A DNA stretch of 64,000 nucleotides from Limonium bicolor (lineage: Eukaryota > Streptophyta > Magnoliopsida > Caryophyllales > Plumbaginaceae): contig CM041778.1 of assembly GCA_023374045.1 (NCBI GenBank), positions 286,975,533 through 287,039,532 on the forward strand, given 5' to 3'. Position numbers and translations under genes: made by a program. The notes beneath the pieces are model-generated. The model ran no database searches. It was not told the origin of the DNA and saw nothing but the letters and a program-made list of their open reading frames with translations. Positions 1 through 12,806 of the stretch are shown one piece after another (the first letter of the stretch is position 1; every line of letters begins with the position of its first letter).

Positions 1-341
1 AATCCGGTTCGTGCATTTATCTTATTAGGTGGTCAAATAAGCACACAAATCGGGGTAACCAGATTAGGATACAGGGCATGAAGAAATCATACCTTTCACC
101 GTTGTACTTGTATCCCAACGTTCCTCCGGTATTCACAATTCAAATCCTATGATATACATACAGTCAAATGATTAATCTAACTATTATTACTTAATTCGTA
201 CTTACTATGTCCTCACACTTCTTATACTTACACATTACTTATTTACTTTTCTTTACCTTAAGTTTCATTCTCCTTACTCAAGGTTTACATGCTTATATAC
301 ATGCATATGTGTATATGTGGGTATACATATATCTATATATA

Positions 342-342
<1 letters not shown>

Positions 343-396
<54 letters not shown>
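343..396. repeat. (TA)n microsatellite
   Basis: An uninterrupted TA dinucleotide run of about 27 units inside LTR A, just before a T-tract and the hairpin array. The homologous place in element B holds only a short degenerate TA-rich tract, so the run expanded in A. Confidence 0.95.
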
Positions 397-399
<3 letters not shown>

Positions 400-436
400 G
401 TTGTTTAAAATAAATTTTTTTTTTTTTTTTTTGTCA

Positions 437-762
437 GGACCGGACTTGCGACCGACCTTGCAAGTCCGGTCCATTCCAGTAGCTACCAGTACCGAAAATT
501 CCTGGCCCGACCGAACTTGCAAGTCCGGTCGCAAGTTCGGTCGCTTCCAGTAGCTCAGGTTACGGAAATTCTTCTGGCCGACCGAACTTGCAAGTCCGGT
601 CGCAAGTTCGGTCGATTCCAGTAGGTTACAGACGGGGAAAATTTCTGGTCCGACCGAACTTGCATGTCCGGTCGCAAGTCCGGTCGATTCCAGTAGCTCA
701 CCCGTCTTTGTAAGTCTGGGCCCGACCGAACTTGCAAGTCCGGTCGCAAGTTCGGTCCGGCC
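437..762. repeat. Hairpin array in LTR A
   Basis: About five units of 65-75 bp. Each holds an inverted repeat such as GACCGAACTTGC / GCAAGTTCGGTC around a short loop containing AAGTCCGGTC, separated by spacers containing TTCCAGTAG. It is homologous to the arrays at 4461-4856 and 14563-14958. Open frames through it are by-products of the repeat, not genes. Confidence 0.85.
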
Positions 763-2985
763 CAGTATTTGCATTTTAAATTCTGTTTTCAGTCCTCTCT
801 TTCACCCATTACTTCCCCATTGTTCCTACACTTAATCCCACATGTTATAACACTAATTAAACCTCCTAATACTCCTTAGTTCATTCACCAAATCCATTAC
901 TAAATCCATCAAACAACTTACACAATTCCTTACTTCCTTTCAACACTTACAATAGTTTCTCCAAGTAGTTTTTGCTACAGATTTTGGGTTCTTATTTCCT
1001 CCATGCATAGTTCCCTCTCCTAATGCCATCTTACCATTCCAATTCATTTCCAAGCAACTACAATATCTACACCCAAGTCCAACTCTCCTTTTTACCAATT
1101 CTTACACACTAACCTTTCCTAACTTCTCCATACATTCTTATACCCTTTTGCTACAGATTTTCACACTTACACTCCCCTTCTACACCTCCCTCTGCTATTG
1201 GCATTTCTAACACTCCTAATGTATTAGAATACATTATTCATCTCTCTCAACTTACCCACTGTTTTCCTTGATCAAAATCTGTTACACATACCCACCTTGG
1301 TCACCTAGTTTCTAACACACTAAGTGTTCCATTCCTAGGTAAATTTCGCCATAGTCTCCCCTATAATTTTATACTCTCACCACATGTTCTGATTCATATC
1401 TCAACACTCATTTTACCTGTTTCAATAGACATCAATATACAAGCTCCCATGTACATTACCAATACTAAAACAACACTTAAAATTCCTGCACTTAATAACT
1501 CATTCCCAATCTGTTTTGACAAGTTTCAAAATGTCTTTTAAAGGTTTCAAAACACTTATTTTCTTCTACACATTACGCTACCAATACATCTCCATTTTAC
1601 CATACACATTTTCATTTCCAAACTCTGTTACACATTCATTTACAAAGCTACTCAAAGGTGAGCATAATTTACCTTCTTCCTCTTCTAGTTTCTTTCTCTC
1701 CTTCCTTGCTTCTTTCCTCTTCCTCTCCTCTTCTCACCGGTTTGTAAACCATTTCTAACACTACAACCCATTCACATATACATTTCAATACACCATTTTA
1801 ATACTAAAACTAACCCTAACCATTATGTAAGTTCTAATATAGGTTTTAGGGTTTAGAAAGTTTATTACCTTCCAAGGGTGCAAGTGCTGTTTGGAGTGGT
1901 TCAAGAACAAGATTTCCAACCCCTTCAACAAGCCAAAATCGGCTAGAGTGCAAAGAAACCAAACAAGGTTTTAGCTAGATTTTCGTTTTGCCTTTGAGGC
2001 TAGAAAACAATGGAGTTTTGAAGAGATTTTTACCTCAAAAGAACAAGGAGAACAAGGGCCTTCTAATGGTGGTCTTGGAACTCCAAATGGGACATACCCA
2101 TAAAAACGAAAATGGGTGTTTTCGAATTTTGGAAAGATAGAAATGTAGCTCTTGATGAGAGGATTACAATGGCGGTATTTTTATAATTTTTGGAGAAGTT
2201 TGGAGAGAGTTACAAAGGAGAGAAGTAAGGTTTTTAGTTGTTCTTCTTGTTCACCATGGAAACCGATGGAGGTTGAAGAAGAGAGGAAAAGAGAGAGTGA
2301 GGGTGAGTGGCATTACGTGAGTGAGGAGAATGAATTGGAGGAGAGAGAGTAAAAGGTGAGTGGGGTTACCTTTATGATTTTTGTCTTTTGTTAATGGTGA
2401 GTGAGTGTGTGAGAGAGTGTGAGAGAGGGGGTGAATAAAGCCCATCGGCTGCACCCCACACACACACATGAATTTTCCTTTTTATTTTAAAAGTGGACAC
2501 ATAAGTTTGTGTTAATTATGTTTCTACCCCACAACTTCCCGTTTTTTGACAGTTTTTACTAACTTCTCGTTTTATTGATTTTATTGGTCCCAAAGCTTCA
2601 CTAATATTTATTAATGATTATTTAGTTGACCAAAATTGTTACGAGTCTATTTGACCGCTTAAAGACACGTTTTCCCCGGTTACCTCGAAAAACGTGCTTT
2701 AAGGTTCGTTAGTGGTTTTAATCCGTTTTAAGGATCCGTTTTTTTCGGGAGTTGTTCCCTAATATTTATTTAGACTTAATTAAGCCTTTAGAATCCTTAT
2801 AATACGCTAACCGAGGTCTCATACCTCCTATGGTTATTTAACGCTTATTTAGCGTTTTTCGCTTTTTAAGCATTTCTTCATTTCTTTGGATTTATTTTTC
2901 CTTACCAATATTGCTTAGGCGTCATTGGCCTTTAATTACGTATTAGATTAATCTTAATCCCTATATTTAAGTTCGGGGTATTTCA

Positions 2986-5900
2986 CTCCACAATTCCGTA
3001 CAAGATAATACACTACGCATACCGAGTTTACTAGGTTCCAAAATCATTACAGTACTTCTCCCAAATTCATACACACTCACTAGGAGTCAATCTGCTACCC
3101 ATTCCTCACAAACTAGATGCTTCTAATTACAAGGCGCGCCACCGGTCTCTTACCCTGACCGTATCCGCTCCGGGTACCTGCGCGCTAAAACGTTCCCCCG
3201 AGGGGGTCAGCTTTCGCTGAATATGATAACCGCATACCCCGCGTACTAGCGAGGGTACGCCGACCATTTGGTCGAATACATGCAATTCATTTTGCAATAC
3301 ATACATACATGCCTTCATTCACGATACTTCAATACTACACAAGATATACATACATACGTACAGTACCATACATGCTTGGAAGACAATACAAGTCAACCAA
3401 TACTTACCTACCATCTTTCGGGTTACACATACACAATACATACTCATTACATACCCAATACGCAATACGGAGATACAATTCTCCAATACATACAAAGGTC
3501 CAGTTAGCTTCATTACACACCCGGGTTAATCGGGTGTTCGATACTCTTTTACTTCCGGTCAATGACTTACAATAGTCAAGACCAATACACATACAATACT
3601 TACTTCTTACATACTTTACTTCCAGTTAAGTCGGTATGACCTCCGGGCAGGGATTACTACATCCCACCACCGGGCTTTAGGGTGGCCCACTAATCCAGGA
3701 TGCTACCCATTCAAGGGAATTGGTCCATGGAAAAGATTATAGCCAGGATTCGGATCCAACCTCTTGTGTTTCCTTATCCTCACGCGTGGCCGAAACTATA
3801 TCGGCTTCTACTCATTCCATTTTACTCATTACTCATGTTAGGAGTTAGATTGTTAGGAATTAGTAGAAGTCCATACTTACTTTCCATACATACATACAAT
3901 ACACAAGTACTCATACTTACACATACACTTCATTTCCATTCATACATTTCATGAATTATACAAACTAAATGTTCAAGAAGATTCAACAAGAACGAAATAG
4001 TTCAAACACAGTTAAGTGCAATATAAGTCCGATTCGTGCATTTATCTTGTTGGTGATCACATAAGCACACAAATCGGGGTAACCAAGTTAGGATACAGGG
4101 CATGAAGAAATCATACCGTTCACCGTTGTATCCGTACTACCGGCTCCTTCGAGGATCAACTATTTGATTCCTATACATACATGAAGTAGTATGATCAATG
4201 GTCTATTATTGATCTAACTTACTCCTTCATTGATATTCTCAATGTTTACTTACTACTCCTTTACATTCATACTTGGTTATAAAACCATTCTTTTCCTTAT
4301 TACTTCTTAAGCTTGCTTCCTTACTCATCTACTTACTTTCTTACCATTACTACTTCATTAATGGTGTATTACTACATATATATGCATATGTGTATATAGG
4401 CATATATACATGTATATATGATTACTATAATCATATAATTAAAACACTTTTTTTTTTACTCGACCGGACTTGCGACCGACCCTTGCAAGTCCGGTCCATT
4501 CCAGTAGGCTCATCGTGAAAATTCCAGGGCCGACCGACCTTGCAAGTCCGGTCCCAAGGTCGGTCCATTCCAGTAAGTTTCGTATTTGAAAATTTTAGCC
4601 CGACCGACCTTGCAAGTCCGGTCGCAAGGTCGGTCCATTCCAGTAACTTGCATTACGGGAATTTTTCTGGCCGACCGAACTTGCAAGTCCGGTCGCAAGT
4701 TCGGTCCATTCCAGAAGGTTTCTGACGGGAGAAATTTCTGGTCCGACCGAACTTGCAAGTCCGGTCGCAAGGTCGGTCGATTCCAGAAGGTTTCCCGTCT
4801 TGTAAATCTGGGCTCGACCGACCTTGCAAGTTCGGTCCTAAGGTCGGTCCGGCCCAGTACTCAGTTTTAAAATCTGTTTTTGGGTGTTTTCTTTACCCAT
4901 TGTTTCCCCAATCTTTACCAATACTTTCCTACATGTTTACCACTCATTTAGGTGTTCTAAATCACCTTAATTCATACACCAAACTTGCTACTCAATTCCT
5001 ACACAACTCACACCAATTTTCATCATCTCATTTCAGCACTTACACTATTTTCTCCACTAATGCTACAGATTTTGGTTCCCTTCATTATGCTACAGATTTT
5101 CCCTCAACACTTATCCTCCAATACTTCCTCAACTGATGCTACTCCTAGCATCCAAAATGCATTACTCACAACCTAATCCATCCCATTTACAAACTCATAT
5201 CCAAATATGTTACAAGCTACTAAACACTCATTTTGAACTTTCCAAAATCTGTTCCAAATGTATCTAAGTCCTCAAATTCCTAGATAAAATTCGACATAGT
5301 CTCCCCTATAATTCTTACTTGCTCACACACCATTTCAGCTCACAATTTGCTCATTCACATACCTGTTTATTCAATACACTATGCACACCATTCAACACTA
5401 CTACAACAACAATAAAATTCCTGCACACATACACATACTACCCATGGTTTTCCCAAGCTTTTTAAACATCATTTAAAAGCTTCAAAACTGTTACAACTTC
5501 ATTACTCATTATACTACAATACTCACTACTCATTATTCAATTCACTACTCATTTTACTACTCCAAAAATTGTTACAATACTACATACAAGACTAGCTCAA
5601 GGTAAAGATAATTACCTCGTGTTTCTAGTTTTCTTTCTTCCTTTTTCCTCCTCTTCCTTTCTTCTCCTTTGTTCTCGGTCCCAATGAGATTCACACACAC
5701 AAGTGCTACAGCCCATACCAAATACACAACACCATTCAAATTTTACCCTTATTCAACCTAAAGCTTAAAGCATAGTTTTAGGGTTTAAGAAAAGCTATTA
5801 CCTTCCAATGGATGAATGGAGTTCTTGACTAGCAAGAGGACAAGATTCCTAGCCCAAATGAGAAGCCAAAATCGGCTGGAGCAAGAAGAACCAAGAGTTC

Positions 5901-6906
5901 AAAACATGGAAATTCTTATAATGCACAAGGGCTAGAAATGATGGATTTTCAAAATTCTTTTTACCTCAAGATGATAAGGAGGTGAAGGTGCTTCTAATGG
6001 TGGACTTGAATCTTCAAATGGAGAATACCCACCGAAATGAAAGTGGAGCTTTTGGATTTTCGAAAGGAGGAAAACGTTCTCCTTTGCAAGGGGATTCCAA
6101 TGGTATGGTTTTTATAATTTTTGGAGCAAGATTAATGGGTTAACAAGAGGAGAGAAGGTGAGCTTGGTGGGGGTTTCTTCAAATCTCCATGCTTGTCGCA
6201 GGGAAGAAGAAAAATAGAGAAGGAGGGAGATGGATGCGTGAGAGGAAGAGGGAGAGTAGGAGAGAGAGGGTCCCTTTTTCTTTCTTTATTTCTTTGTCTT
6301 GTTGTGAGTTACAAATAATAAAGAGAGTGAGTGAGAGGAGGGAGTGACCGGCCCCATATACACACACACAGTTTTTAATTTTTTTTTTGCAAAGTGGACA
6401 CACTAAGTTTGTTTATTTGCATTCTTACCCCACGACTTTCCAGTTTTGACAGTTTTACTAACCGGAACCCGTTTTCCGGAATTTTCTCGTTTAATTAATT
6501 TTATTGGTTCTAAGGCTTCACCAATATTTATTAGTGACTATTTAGTTGACCAAAATTGTTACGAGTCTGTTTGACTTGCTTAAAGTCGCGTCTTCCCGGT
6601 TTCCTCGAAAAACGCGCTTTAAAGTTCGTTTATGCTTTTAATCCATTTTAAGGATCCGTTTTCTTCGGGAGTTGTTCCCTTATATTATTTAGGCACTATT
6701 AAGCCTTAAGAATCCATATAATACTCTAACCGAGGTATCGCCCCTCTTATGGTTATTTAACGCTTACTTAGCGTTTTTCGCTTTTTAAGCGTTTCTCCAT
6801 TTCTTTTGGACTTATCTTTCCTTACCATAATTACTTAGGCATTATTAGGCCCTCAAATACGTATTAGAATAATCTTAATCCCTATATTTAAGTTCGGGGT
6901 ATTTCA
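2986..6906 (-). mobile_element. Element B 3' LTR (truncated by element A)
   Basis: Nearly identical to 13081-17016, with small differences such as one fewer ATAC repeat near 3300 and an extra short deletion near 16430 in the other copy. The first 274 bp corresponding to 12807-13080 are missing here because element A occupies that point. It ends at GGGGTATTTCA, directly followed by the polypurine tract. The close match to the other LTR indicates a recent insertion. Confidence 0.9.
4461..4856. repeat. Hairpin array in element B 3' LTR
   Basis: Five to six units of about 70 bp. The clearest stem is GACCGACCTTGC / GCAAGGTCGGTC, a perfect 12-bp inverted repeat with loop AAGTCCGGTC. Spacers start with CATTCCAGTA or CATTCCAGAA. 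Unit order and spacers match the copy at 14563-14958. Confidence 0.9.
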
Positions 6907-6920
6907 ATCTACCCCCCTTA
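6907..6920 (-). promoter_or_regulatory. Polypurine tract of element B
   Basis: On the minus strand TAAGGGGGGTAGAT lies immediately before the LTR start TGAAATACCCC. Element D has nearly the same tract (TTAAGGGGGTAGAT at 41653-41666), and both are preceded by GGACAAAGTT. It would prime plus-strand DNA synthesis during reverse transcription. Confidence 0.85.
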
Positions 6921-9900
6921 AGAAACTTTGTCCTCAAAGTTATTCAAGGTTATAGGGTTACAATACTTCCTCGGTTATACTTGCCTAATTCCAAAGCCAT
7001 ACATTCCTCCTCCTTACAATTCCCAAATTCGTTACTCAAGGTTTATCCATACCATACCATACCAATATACAATAGTTACTCCAATCCGTACTACTACCAA
7101 CCATCCGGTTCCTTATTACAAAGTTTATACATACATACAGTGCAAAGCTATCCCCAAAGCAATGCAATACACAACACAATTCCGCAGGCACTCAGGTCAT
7201 CTAGACACAGGACTCCTCTATGTCCCGCTGCCCTTGGAATAATACAATACGCTATACTACGATCTTCTCCGGTATAAGCTTCTGACCGGTCCTCATTCTC
7301 TAGTCTAAGGAAAATCCTTCCCAATAGCTAATTAGAAATCTTTCTAAAGCATCCAACTCCAAATTCCAATTTATATTCCTTACTTCTATCCTATGTGTGA
7401 TTCTTGTGACCACTTGAGGGGAGCTTCGAGAATCATTCGACCCTGATGTGATCAGCATCAGTGTTGAACTATCTTTCCACCCCAATTTGTGTTCGGTTTC
7501 CCTCGATCTGATCAGGATCAAGTTCGACTTCCCACATCAGTTTCAAACAAACAATTAATTAGTTGTTTTCATTTCCTATCTTTTACTCTTTCTAGTCGTG
7601 ATACAATTCACACATCTCCAAAGGACGGAATCAATCCATCAATCATCCTCAATCTACTTCCTAAATACTTTACTCCGTGGTTCAATACCCAAATGCTCAT
7701 TTCATCAACCTTCACTACTTCCATCCATTACTCTCCATCATTTCAGTTATTCTACTAGGGAATACAATACTTATGAAGTTTAGCTATCCTCAATTACTAC
7801 CAATAACATACTTACGAATATACCACTCATGGGCTACATTCCTCTACTACTCATAATCAATTCGCACTACTTCCTCGAAGGTTACAATACTTGTGGAGCT
7901 CCGTCCACTACTCATTCTCGATTGTATCAAGACAATCACCTAGGGAACTCAATTTCCTCTAGGTTCTACATCGGTTTTATACCGACTCATGCATCGTAAT
8001 GCCAAGTCTAAGTTCAAATAGACATACACAATAGGAATTATCATTTCTCAAAGAGTTTCTCTACTCTTCCTTACAAATACTCTCACATTGGAGTTACAAG
8101 ATGGTTATATTCATTCAATGGTATTCGCATCTCTTGTGCCTAATTACCACAATTGTAATATGAATGAATACGTATGTTTGTCTGACATGAGTACTAATCG
8201 TCAATTCGATTCTCATTTGTGCTATGCACATTATAGTTTCTGTGTTTTATTCATGAAACTTACATTAAGCGGTTTTCGCTCTACCCCCCTTAAAAGGGAT
8301 TACGCCCACGTAATCTATCATATGTTACTATCAAACATTGGTTTACTCGATTTGGGCAATCTGAAGCGTTCAGCTTCACTACGATATACTATACAATATG
8401 CTCTGGTCAAAGGGTCTTAACCATGTCAATGGTTTAGTCTTTGCACCAAGAATTCCTATTGAGTTTATTTAACTCATAACCAATTCGGTTCTAGCCTATT
8501 AGGCTTCAAGGCATCAATAGCCATTCTTTCATACTTACTGGGTATATTAAACCTCTTAGCTAGGGCCCACTAGCTTCTGCTGCGCGGCCCTGATAACCTT
8601 AGTGCTTAATTGGCTCTTTGGTTATACTAGATGTGCTACTCATCGCCTTTTTATCCCTCTATTGTGGAAATAAGGTTTACTAACAGTGTGGTATTCTTTT
8701 ACCGCTGTTTGAACTCAATGAGTTTTAGATTGTAACCAGCTCTCTGGTAATCTATTATACATACTATTCGTACTCTCACGATTATTCACTAAGTTCCTCC
8801 GACTTGTTGTCGGGCGAGGTTAAGTCACTACCTAGTTGTAGTGCTTCCTCTATTGTCACTAGCTTCTGAATTCTACCAGTTTTTCTGGTTCAGTACAAGT
8901 GTTCTTTACTTGTATGACCTTGCATTTTCCATGCGTCGGTCCTAGTGACTTTCTTAGTTCTTCTTTCACCCTTTTATTCCAATGGAATTCACATCTTGTG
9001 ATTGTTAGTGTGCTTGCACTCTTCGTGCTTCTTTGGCCTTAGGCCGCACGGTTTGTTGCTAAGCCTGCTTGACTGGCTTATGCCATGTTGTTGGTGAAAG
9101 AAAAGTTTACTACGATTTACGTTGTCCATATTCCTAGCTATCCCACTAGATCATTAGCTGTACAAATGCAATACCAAAACACTCAGTCATACAGAGTGCA
9201 GAGGCGTAAACGCTTGACAGTAATTCACTTATGTGATAGGGATGGATATTTCTGCCTGTCTTCTCATACTTATACTCCGTGTCATCGTCTTACTACTCCT
9301 TCTTAGCGGTCGCTTATTGCGCACCATACTCTTACTCATTACATGACATCGTTTTTACTGTCTTTGTTACTGTGGTAGTTCCTCTTCACTCATTGCCATT
9401 GTCATTGGCACCATTTCCTTATGGTATGAACACTGAGGGTTTCCTCTGTTCGTGTGTATGGCGGTTGTCGTAGCATACCGCAATGTTACTATATTCCCAA
9501 TGTGGGAATGTTTCATTTCCATTCAGGTTTCATGTGTGGGTTGGCTTACCTCACATTATTTCATAATCGATAATGCAATTTACCAAGTGTCTTGGTTGAC
9601 TGTGGATGAAGTGATTCATCGGGTTATCGGCTCTCTTGAGCGTTGGTCATTCGTGGTGCCCAATGTGCACTCACATTAATTGTTTCTGATAATTACTGTC
9701 TCCTCAGTGCTGAGCATTGGTTATAGGCTCTAGCTGTGCAGTTTTCTTTTGTATTTATACTACCGGGACATCCCAAGAAGCTTCAAGGGTTTTCTGGTCC
9801 CGTTCTCTAATTAAAGAGTATTCTATCACTGGTAGGTGAAAGTTCTCGTTGAGGGGTGTGTTTCCACTCATAGGTCTCATGACAAGGTTTACCATGTAAG

Positions 9901-12789
9901 TATTTATACAGTGGTTCACCACATGATTGGGTGCATAAGGAGTATACTTACTCCTTCGAGCTTCGATGCTCTTAAGCGATGTGCTTCTACAGTCCACAGC
10001 CTCTCGTAGGCGTAGTGGGTTGGAAATCTCATTTCCTTATTCGTTGTCTCTTGGCCGTATCTATACGCACAAGTTTTGTTGTTATAGTAGATGGAAGCCT
10101 TTTCTAAGGGTTCACATCATCACCGCATTGGTGGTCTTCGATTAACGAGGGGTACTTTTCCTCGAGTTTCTGTAGTGTCCAGACGTGGACTAGGCCAATG
10201 TTGGCATTTATCCCGATTTCTATGCCCCTGTGTTATCATTGCTACAGAAGGCATGAAGGTAGTTAAAGCTTGTCAACTGCATACTAGACTGATGCTCTAG
10301 TGACAGTGACGCTGAGTTGACCACTACTCCAAGCCACTCAGGAGGTTGGGTTTGAATTGATGGTCCAGTTGTTGATTTCTTGTCATATGGGATAATATCT
10401 CTTGCAAGTCTTATTATCAAGAGATGTGGGTTATGCAACCGCTAAGGTTTACCTAACATAGTTGGTTGATGGCTTTTAAGCCTTATTGCTGCAAGCTATG
10501 CTCTTTGCCAGCTGCTTTTACACATTTCAACTCCTTGTATACCTCATAGGTTGGAGGTTTTACTAGGCTCCATGGCAAGTCGCGGCATCACGCTTCCGTT
10601 CATAGGAGACTCTTAGGCAATCTGATGCTGATCAGTGTCTTTTGTAGTCTAGGGTATTTCCTGTTAAGTGAAATCCCTTCGGTGTCTTAACCGAGTGTTC
10701 GTTCTAGCTTTTGTGCTTTCGTCATGTCGTTGATGTTCGACTGTTGCTAACTCAGACACCCTTCAAGGATTGCTCCTGGGTGTTGTTAGGTTATGCTGTT
10801 ACGTCTGGCTAATGTTTATGATATGTTGTCCACCGTACCGTCTCGTGGTACCATACTTGAGTTGTCCCCTTTAGGGTTATAACGTCTCCGGCTCTTGGGT
10901 AGACTGTCTATACTTGCTCCCAGTGCTTGAGGCTAGGTTTAAATGTCCTCTTTGGTGATGGATCATATTTGTGGTAATCTTGTAATTGCTCTTGGGAATT
11001 CTGTCCCGTTTGTTGAGCATTGTGGTGTTCACGTTAGGCTTTTGCCTTACCGTGTTCAAGCTGGGTGTGCTTTCCAGCTGTCGTGTATTTACTTAATGTC
11101 CTTCAGACATATCCAATGTCTATGCTTACTAGTCGGCGCTCCTTGCACTTCTTAATCCTCATTCCCTTATCTTCGGATGGATTCTCTGAGTTCTTTATAC
11201 TTGTTACTTAGCGGAGTTCCTTCTCCTTGATCGCCTGAGGTGTCCAGCTGTTCTGCTTTGCATTTACTCATGGTCCGTAGAACAGAGTTGACTACTTCCC
11301 GTGTTTCGTACACTACATGTATACATACGTGGGGTACCGTGTTGATACGTTGCCACTTACCTAACTATGTGTTAGGCCCGCAAGCTCCTTCGGAGTGCGG
11401 TTGTCCCACATCCCGTGATTGGGTACACTCGTAGTGTTCGTCACACGCCTAGGTGAAGTATTCTATTGTCAACTCCTCTTGTATCAATCGATGATACTCA
11501 CCGTAGTTCGGTTGGTTTGGTTTTAACATCCAAGTTTTAAAGAAAGGTTGTGGTTTTGAAAGAAAATTTTGGGTTTTAAAATTATGGTTCGGTGTTAAAA
11601 GGAGTCTCTCATGGCATAGCCATGTTTGAGGTCTTGACCAAGTCGAGCTTCTCGCTGACCGGTATGTTCTAAATACAGTGATCCGGCCGTTAGGCCTTTC
11701 TAAGGCTCCATACTTCTAGTTGTTAGGATGTGTGATCCTGTAGTTGTTTCATTACGGTCACCGTACATTACTATGTACTTGTGACATGTTAGTGTTCCTT
11801 TACATATTCATGTTCTTACTGCACTTGCCGTGGCAAGTGCGTGGTACTGGTGGTTTTTGAGTAATCCTATACCGATCACGGTATGGTTCCCACTCGCATT
11901 TGATAGTCTCGTTGACTCTTCCCTTGATCCTATTGATCTACAATTGGTATACTCGATCCTTTAGGTAGCTTCTTGGTGGTCTAGACATGGCTGTCGTAGG
12001 TCTGGGTATTACTCCAATCCTTGGAGATTCCCTTGATTTGGTTTAGTGTTATTCCTTGTTGCTCGTTCCCACACATTTATTGTGGTTATTGAGCTTTAGC
12101 TTGTTTAGGCACTACTCTTGTAGTCCTACCGGTTCATATCCCGTGGATATCCTTATAGCTGTACCCGCTATATCAGCCAGGTATTATAACCTTTTGGCGT
12201 TGTAGTTCCGGAGTTAACCACTCCTGACTATGTCCTCAGTCAACTGGTATACCCTTGGTGGTATTCTTTAGCTACTGCTGCTCCACAGACTTGTGCCGCG
12301 GGTTCCATTACTACTCCTTTTCCCATTTTGTTGCACGGTTAGTGCTTCTTTTCCTGTTGCTGGTTGTTTAGCTAGGTTCTGCGACTGCTAAGCATGTCGC
12401 CCCATGCTGTTGTAAGTAGCTTCCTAGTGGTTGGAGTGCTTATCCCACCGCTGTTAAGTGCGGTATTGTTGTTCAACCGGGATCCATATCCGGGTCTTCC
12501 ATTTCTTGGAATCTACCATACGTCGGTTCTTGTTTACTGTGTGATTCCACAACTGCCAGATCGGGTTTTCCCCGAGCATGAGAAGGCTTTTCTTCTCCCT
12601 GGCGTCCTTTTCCAAGTTATACCATGGGGTTTGCGGTGGGCGGGACTGGTGTTGTAGGTATCCGGTACTCACCGGGAGTTCCTAACTAGCATCTCTCTAA
12701 TGCTATCACTCAGCCCATAGCCCTAAGCTTCTAATTCCTAACTCGGTATTTCCTAAGCTCGGTATTTCCAATCACCAGAGCGATACTTC
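6921..12789 (-). mobile_element. Internal region of element B, no recognisable genes
   Basis: About 5.9 kb with only short open frames on either strand (none over about 110 codons). None shows gag zinc knuckles, a protease DSG/DTG motif, the FIDD reverse-transcriptase motif, integrase HHCC or DDE residues, or AlkB residues. The part next to the primer site (about 12700-12789) shares a leader with C and D: minus-strand repeats of ATACCGAG followed by TTAGG-type words. Beyond that the origin of the filler is unknown. It could be captured DNA or a coding region decayed beyond reading. Confidence 0.65.
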
Positions 12790-12801
12790 GCTCTGATACC
12801 A
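12790..12801 (-). promoter_or_regulatory. Primer binding site of element B (tRNA initiator-Met)
   Basis: On the minus strand TGGTATCAGAGC follows the LTR terminus GGGTGTTACA after a five-base gap. It is complementary to the 3' end of plant initiator methionine tRNA. The same site occurs in C (21975-21986) and D (34362-34373). Confidence 0.9.
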
Positions 12802-12806
12802 CTTTT

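Larger units (their letters stand above)
1..2985 (-). mobile_element. Element A: partial LTR of a Ty3/Gypsy retrotransposon
   Basis: The right edge reads GGGGTATTTCA, the reverse complement of the LTR start TGAAATACCCC shared by elements B, C and D, so this is the outer edge of a minus-oriented element. The interior resembles 4020-6906 and 14124-17016 but is clearly diverged. The sequence right of the edge (CTCCAC...) matches the interior of element B's LTR at 13081, so A inserted into B's LTR about 274 bp from its end. CTCCA is the likely target duplication, but its other copy is outside the window. The primer-site end of this LTR is also outside. No coding sequence is expected or seen. Confidence 0.85.

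Noticed and set aside
207..413. Hydrophobic short protein with a poly-Tyr/Ile tail
   Set aside because: The tail is the (TA)n microsatellite read as codons and the rest is LTR DNA. No supporting context.
274..774. Open frames of 60-170 codons through the hairpin arrays (also at 4510-4870, 14542-15073, 32479-32818, 43890-44262)
   Set aside because: They arise from stop-poor GACCGAACTTGC-type repeats on both strands at once, shift between frames with unit length, and show no domain. They are compositional.
3268..3592. Overlapping frames of 60-90 codons rich in Tyr, Thr and His (again at 13364-13742)
   Set aside because: ATAC-based simple sequence inside the LTRs of element B, open on several frames. 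Not coding.
9755..9997. 80-codon minus-strand frame in the interior of element B, considered as a gag remnant
   Set aside because: No gag, zinc knuckle or pol motif, and it is not extended by neighbouring frames. Kept as unassigned internal DNA.
12790..12806. TGGTATCAGAGC-type sites considered as tRNA gene remnants
   Set aside because: Only the 12-base primer site next to an LTR end is present, with no tRNA arms.
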